Position numbers and translations under genes: made by a program
The notes under the pieces: model-generated
What the model was told of the DNA's origin: nothing
Databases searched by the model: none
Seen by the model: the letters and a program-made list of their open reading frames with translations, nothing else
From: Brachybacterium sp. SGAir0954
GTDB taxonomy: Bacteria; Actinomycetota; Actinomycetes; Actinomycetales; Dermabacteraceae
Length of the DNA stretch: 64,000 nt
NCBI RefSeq assembly: GCF_005490785.1
Contig: NZ_CP027295.1
Location: forward strand, 868,001 to 932,000
Direction: 5' to 3'
Shown here: positions 60,518 through 64,000 of the stretch, in pieces
How the letters are laid out: each line of letters begins with the position of its first letter
Position numbering within the stretch: the stretch's first letter is position 1

Positions 60518-60895
60518 GGCGAATACCTCCGGTCAACGATGGTGGAGCCCACGACCTTAGCCCCGACTGCGCGCACGCTCGGCGCTCCCGGCACGTCGGG
60601 CCGGTCTGAGTAGACGTGCGGCTGCCGGTAGGAACCGGCGCACCGCAACGTTCAGCAGGCCGTTTCAGTCCGTCATCGTGAAGGTGTGCGCGGCGGGTCT
60701 CATCTGGTGCAGCGGCTTCTTCTCCTGCAGAACTGGTCGATGTGGCGTACTGGTGCCGATGCCGCGTCGTGCGATGCGGCAGCTCTCGACGACGTCTGCC
60801 CGGCGGTGAACGGGTCGCGTTCCCTTCCACTTGGTCATCAGCTTCAGTGTCCGCGACCCGCGTGCCTACGGTCGGTTCACGAGCAGATCGCTCCG

Positions 60896-60915
60896 CCGGT
60901 CGATTACTCGACCGG
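60896..60915 (+). promoter_or_regulatory. Hairpin/operator just before the KGG-protein ribosome site
   Basis: Perfect inverted repeat CCGGTCGA-TTAC-TCGACCGG directly upstream of GAAGGAAGG. Could be an operator or a leader stem near the ribosome site. The 420-base gap 60518-60937 also holds a possible -10 TACGGT at 60867-60872 overlapping GGTCGGTTC, and a small GCCGGT/ACCGGC stem at 60624-60639; no gene is seen in it. Confidence 0.5.
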
Positions 60916-60937
60916 CACCGAAGGAAGGATGTTCGTC

Positions 60938-61216
60938 ATGGCTGACAAGAACAATTCTGGACAGTTCGGAAACCGCAGCGACACCGAGGAGCAGGCCCAG
61001 AAGGGCGGCGAGGCCAGCACGGGAAGCTTCGGCGACACGAACGCGGCTGACCCGAGCGCGGCGGGGCAGAAGAGCTCCGGCAGCTTCGGAGAGGCGAACG
61101 CGGCTGACCCGAGCGAGGAGGGCCGTCAGGGCGGCCACGAGAGCTCCGGCAGCTTCGGTGACGCCAACTCGGCGGATCCGAGCGAGGCCGGCCGCAAGGG
61201 TGGCCAGAGCTCCTGA
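60938..61216 (+). CDS. KGG-repeat stress protein (GsiB-like)
   Basis: 92 residues, hydrophilic, without Cys or Trp. Four imperfect repeats of about 22 residues with the core SGSFGxANxADPSxxGxxGG; the last unit ends GRKGGQSS. This is the KGG/GsiB general-stress pattern (intrinsically disordered hydrophilins linked to desiccation and osmotic stress). The ATG at 60938 is chosen because GAAGGAAGG lies about nine bases upstream; an in-frame ATG at 60929 overlaps that site. Codon use is less GC-extreme (ACAATTCTGG near the start) than neighbours. Divergent from the half-size binding protein. Confidence 0.85.
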   Translation: MADKNNSGQFGNRSDTEEQAQKGGEASTGSFGDTNAADPSAAGQKSSGSFGEANAADPSEEGRQGGHESSGSFGDANSADPSEAGRKGGQSS

Positions 61217-61346
61217 GCCGCCACACCACATCGCCGCGGGGTGCAGGAGTGCCCCACCGGGCGCTCGTGCGTCCCGCGGCGTCGTGCGGTAGTGTGATGA
61301 GTGGTCCAGCCAGTGGCCGTCACGTCGTCGTGACCGGAGGCTCTCT

Positions 61347-61673
61347 GTGCCGCACAAAATATCCATCCTCGTTCATGCTGATGTCTCGCGAGAGGACATC
61401 ACCCTCGAAGTCTCCGGACACGTGTCGATCGAGACCATGCCGACCCTCGAGTGCCAGGTCCAGCGTGCTCGTGCCTTGGATCCCGCGGCCCCGGTCAGGG
61501 TCGACCTCTCAACAGCGCACCCCATCGACACGGATGTTTACGGGGCTCTCTACGCGCTGACCAAGTCCACGAGCACCGATCCCTTCGCTCATGGTGGCCG
61601 GGTCGAGATCGTGGGCGCGCCGTCCCTCTCGCTCCGCTCGTCCGGCGCCGCCTCGGGTGAGGTGGTCTCATGA
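61347..61673 (+). CDS. Small protein, possibly STAS-like
   Basis: 108 residues from a GTG with CGGAGG six bases upstream. Sequence pattern beta-alpha-beta: ITLEVSGHVSIETMPTLECQ, then PVRVDLSTAHPIDTDVYGAL, resembles a degenerate STAS/anti-anti-sigma fold, in which the VDLS...ID region would carry the phosphorylated serine. The match is weak. Its stop overlaps the TetR gene start (ATGA). Stress-gene neighbourhood fits a signalling role, but this is inference. Confidence 0.6.
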   Translation: MPHKISILVHADVSREDITLEVSGHVSIETMPTLECQVQRARALDPAAPVRVDLSTAHPIDTDVYGALYALTKSTSTDPFAHGGRVEIVGAPSLSLRSSGAASGEVVS

Positions 61674-62377
61674 GCGCCTCGACGATCCCGGCTCGAGATG
61701 GAGGAACAGGTCCTGATCTCCCGCCGACCGCGCCGCGGAAGGTCCGCCCCCGGCGGGACGTAGACGACTACGTCCGCATGGTCGCATCGAAGCGACGCGA
61801 GGTCATCCTCGAGGTGGCCTCGACGGCATTCGCCGAGCATGGCTACCACGGTGTGAGCATCAGGATGGTCGCCAAGCTGGCCGGTCTCTCCCACCCTGGG
61901 CTTCTTCACCACTTCCCCTCGAAAGCCGACCTCCTTGGTGCAGTGCTGGACCGTCTCGAGCACCAAGCGCAGGCCGTCCTCGACGACGCGACCATCTTTC
62001 GGCGTGGTCTTACCCGAACGGTCGATGAGCTCGTCGACCTCTACGATCCCGGGTCCGAGAGCATCCAGCTGCTCGCCATGCTCGACTGCGACGGCAGGAT
62101 GGAGGACTTCCCCGGCCGGGTGCGCAGCGCGCGACTACGGCGGGTCCACGAGTTCCTGGTCGAGCAGGCCCTAATACGTCTGGGAGAGCAGGGGTTGCTG
62201 CGCTCCGATCTGTGCCCGGCGTTCGCCGCGCGCACGTTCCTGTCCTTCGTCATGGGGTGCGCCACCAGAGAGCAGACGGTCCGCCTCATGCAGCAGGACG
62301 ACCACGCCGACGCGCCCCGCGACGATCTCCGCCGCGCTCTGCACCTGTTCCTCGTGACAGAAGACCCGGAGCAATGA
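61670..62377 (+). CDS. TetR-family transcriptional regulator
   Basis: 235 residues. After a Pro/Arg-rich start (about 40), the TetR N-terminal domain reads KRREVILEVASTAFAEHGYH, GVSIRMVAKLAGLSHPGLLHHF and PSKADLLGAVLD, complete and typical. The C-terminal ligand domain is unremarkable. Coupled to the small upstream gene through an ATGA overlap. The palindrome at 56614 upstream of katE has TetR-operator form, but linking the two is inference. Confidence 0.92.
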   Translation: MSASTIPARDGGTGPDLPPTAPRKVRPRRDVDDYVRMVASKRREVILEVASTAFAEHGYHGVSIRMVAKLAGLSHPGLLHHFPSKADLLGAVLDRLEHQAQAVLDDATIFRRGLTRTVDELVDLYDPGSESIQLLAMLDCDGRMEDFPGRVRSARLRRVHEFLVEQALIRLGEQGLLRSDLCPAFAARTFLSFVMGCATREQTVRLMQQDDHADAPRDDLRRALHLFLVTEDPEQ

Positions 62378-62482
62378 CCCGGCCAGCCTCGAATCGATGT
62401 GCCTCACGCGCAACCGCGACAGCGCCGCCCTTCGACGGGCCAGGCCGCCACGCGACCGGCAGGGCTCTCGACCCTGATCGGG

Positions 62483-62488
62483 CATCAT
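62483..62488 (+). promoter_or_regulatory. Candidate -10 box of a leaderless promoter (isochorismatase-like)
   Basis: CATCAT, six bases (CTCGTC), then the ATG, with no Shine-Dalgarno. Confidence 0.35.
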
Positions 62489-62494
62489 CTCGTC

Positions 62495-63127
62495 ATGGGC
62501 ATTGAGAAGACCACGGACGCGCTCCTCCTCGTCGACCTGCAGGAGGCCTTCTTCACGGACCCCACGCTGGATCGCGCGCGACCCGCCCTCGTGGACGCTG
62601 CGACGACGCTCATGGCGGCGGCGCGGCGCCTCGACATCCCCATCATCGTGGTCACGACCGAGCACAGCCGCGACCGATCCACCTGGACCCTCACCATGTT
62701 CGATGACGACAAGGGCTTCCTTTTCCACGGCGACCCGGGAACGAAGATCCTCCACGAGCTCGACACCACGGGTGCCACGCACCTCGAGAAGACCCGCGAC
62801 AGTGCGTGGTTCGGAACTGACCTGCTGCTGCGGGTCCGCAACCTCGGGATCCATCGGATAGTGCTAGCCGGCGTCTCCACCCACGCCTGCATCACCCAGA
62901 CAGCCCGCGACGCGTTCGCGAACAACGTCCGCACGACCGTCGTGACGGACGCCGTTGCCGACCACGACGAAGCGCACCAGGAGCCTGCTCTCTCCCTGCT
63001 CGCCGCGGACCGCCAGGCGCAGCTCGCGACCGTCGCGGAGGTCCTCGCCGCGTGGGACGCGCCCGCGCGCAGTGAGGACGACGACGCAAGAACGGTCAGC
63101 GCCCGTGGGCAGGCGGGCCGGGGCTGA
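62495..63127 (+). CDS. Isochorismatase-like cysteine hydrolase
   Basis: 210 residues. Catalytic triad of the family is in place: D14 in LLLVDLQEAFF, K99 in THLEKTRDSAW, C132 in LAGVSTHACITQTARDAF. The fold includes true isochorismatases, nicotinamidases and many amidohydrolases with a Cys nucleophile; HSRDRSTWTLTMFDDDKG is not diagnostic. Probably hydrolyses a small amide or ester. Lies 117 bp after the TetR gene on the same strand. C-terminal 25 residues are polar and disordered. The ATG is chosen from the leaderless pattern. Confidence 0.9.
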   Translation: MGIEKTTDALLLVDLQEAFFTDPTLDRARPALVDAATTLMAAARRLDIPIIVVTTEHSRDRSTWTLTMFDDDKGFLFHGDPGTKILHELDTTGATHLEKTRDSAWFGTDLLLRVRNLGIHRIVLAGVSTHACITQTARDAFANNVRTTVVTDAVADHDEAHQEPALSLLAADRQAQLATVAEVLAAWDAPARSEDDDARTVSARGQAGRG

Positions 63128-63187
63128 GCCCGAGCCCGGGCCGTGAGGCCGCACGACAGCGACCGCGCGCTCTCCGTGACGTGGGGG

Positions 63188-63910
63188 TCAGCGCGTGCGG
63201 TCGCTCGGGGTGGTGCGGGGGACTTCTCCGAGCTCGGTGACTTCCCGCGCGACGTCGTGAAGCTTGCGGTTCAGGTGGTTGCTCGCCGTACGCAGCAACT
63301 GGAATGCCTGCTCCTCGGTGAGCTTGTGCGCGCTCATGAGGATGCCGACGGCCGCACCGATCTGTCGACTCGTCGTCAGGGCGTCACCGAGGCTCTGCGC
63401 CCGGCGCTCGCTGTCCGCGTGCGACATCAGCGTCGTCGCGTGGATGGCGAACAGCGTTCCGGCGGCGATGGAGTCGTCGAAGGCCCCCCGGGTGGCCGAG
63501 TACATGTTCAGAGCCGTCGGCGCAGGTTCGTCGAGAAGATGGAACGAGAGCACGCTCTTGACCCGCCCGTCCGCGACGACGAGCGCCCGGAACTGCGGCC
63601 AGCGCTGGTCCTCGGTGAGATCCGTGCTCCACACAGGCTGGCGGGAACGCGCAGCGTCCAGGCAGGGGCCGTTCCCGGCCGCGTACTGCATCTGATCGAC
63701 CTCACTCGCTGTGGAGTCGGAAGCGCAGATCGTCCGCGGCGGCTTATCGTCCGGGCGCATCGTGATGCAGGCCCAGTCGCAGGCCGGGATCGAGGTCTTG
63801 GCCAGTTCCACCAGACGTTGTCGCGCGTCCACCGGTGAGCCACCCGCCAAGAGGAAACTGCTCAGGCTCCCGAAGCTCCGCGCGAGGTCCTGGTGCACAT
63901 CCGCAGTCAT
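63188..63910 (-). CDS. GAF-ANTAR domain regulator
   Basis: 240 residues. GAF sensor domain (about 25-155) with DWACITMRPDDKPP, AAGNGPCLDAARSRQPVW and WPQFRALVVADGRVKSVLSF. C-terminal ANTAR domain (about 165-230): SRQIGAAVGILMSAHKLTEE, QAFQLLRTASNHLNRKLHDV. ANTAR proteins bind paired hexaloop hairpins in nascent mRNA and prevent termination. AAGGGGA lies seven bases before the ATG. Its RNA targets are not seen in this window. The remaining 90 bases to the window end (63911-64000) hold its leader, with no other gene seen. Confidence 0.93.
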   Translation of the reverse strand: MTADVHQDLARSFGSLSSFLLAGGSPVDARQRLVELAKTSIPACDWACITMRPDDKPPRTICASDSTASEVDQMQYAAGNGPCLDAARSRQPVWSTDLTEDQRWPQFRALVVADGRVKSVLSFHLLDEPAPTALNMYSATRGAFDDSIAAGTLFAIHATTLMSHADSERRAQSLGDALTTSRQIGAAVGILMSAHKLTEEQAFQLLRTASNHLNRKLHDVAREVTELGEVPRTTPSDRTR

Positions 63911-64000
63911 GTCGATGTCCCCTTTCGAAGTACGCGGACTGTGTCGCGTTGTCGACCATCCGGTTGAGGCGTCTCGGCCTCCCGAACCAAGGCAGCTCAA

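Overview
The window is about 70% GC and densely packed. It has strong third-position GC bias, many GTG starts, Gram-positive surface proteins (an Rpf-like muralytic enzyme, a WXG100-type protein, lipobox solute-binding proteins) and a GAF-ANTAR regulator. This points to a free-living actinobacterium. The gene style fits the Micrococcales (Dermabacteraceae/Brachybacterium-like), but that placement is inference. No rRNA, tRNA, CRISPR array, prophage or insertion sequence was seen.

Left part (1-17 kb): a truncated acyl-AMP ligase overlapping a MarR regulator; pyruvate oxidase/dehydrogenase (poxB); a gene of unknown function next to mannose-6-phosphate isomerase (manA); a MauE-thioredoxin fusion; an orphan sensor kinase; an aldehyde dehydrogenase; a Pro/Gly-rich M48 protease; a DHA2-type MFS exporter; a membrane-anchored unknown; an Rpf-like enzyme with a hairpin leader and strong terminator; and metF-metE.

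Middle (19.5-39.8 kb): a DUF559/PD-(D/E)XK-like nuclease gene bracketed by two copies of a 60-bp palindrome, beside a stand-alone (p)ppGpp synthetase; a PHP phosphatase; an SDR lacking its catalytic dyad; a Fes-type esterase behind an iron box; divergent MATE and RND exporters; a perfect 23-bp-stem hairpin; an MFS transporter and Nudix hydrolase; a three-gene WXG100 cassette; and a translationally coupled dedA-sirtuin-pxpA-pxpBC operon for 5-oxoproline use.

Carbohydrate locus (39.9-56.5 kb): an ABC importer operon (binding protein, two permeases, two Gfo/Idh/MocA oxidoreductases, a GH106-like rhamnosidase), glucuronate isomerase, two LacI regulators, a GH78 rhamnosidase and an orphan second binding protein. 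Three control regions share the half-site TGAAAC, suggesting one regulon. The enzyme set suggests use of a glycan or glycoside carrying rhamnose and uronic acid. The cytoplasmic ATPase for the importer is not in the window.

Right end (56.5-64 kb): a stress-flavoured accessory segment with large-subunit catalase (katE), a CDF cation exporter coupled to a half-size binding lipoprotein, a KGG-repeat stress protein, a small unknown/STAS-like protein coupled to a TetR regulator, an isochorismatase-like hydrolase and a GAF-ANTAR RNA-binding regulator. Several genes across the window lack a Shine-Dalgarno sequence and instead have a -10-like hexamer 6-7 bases before the start codon, as expected for leaderless mRNAs.
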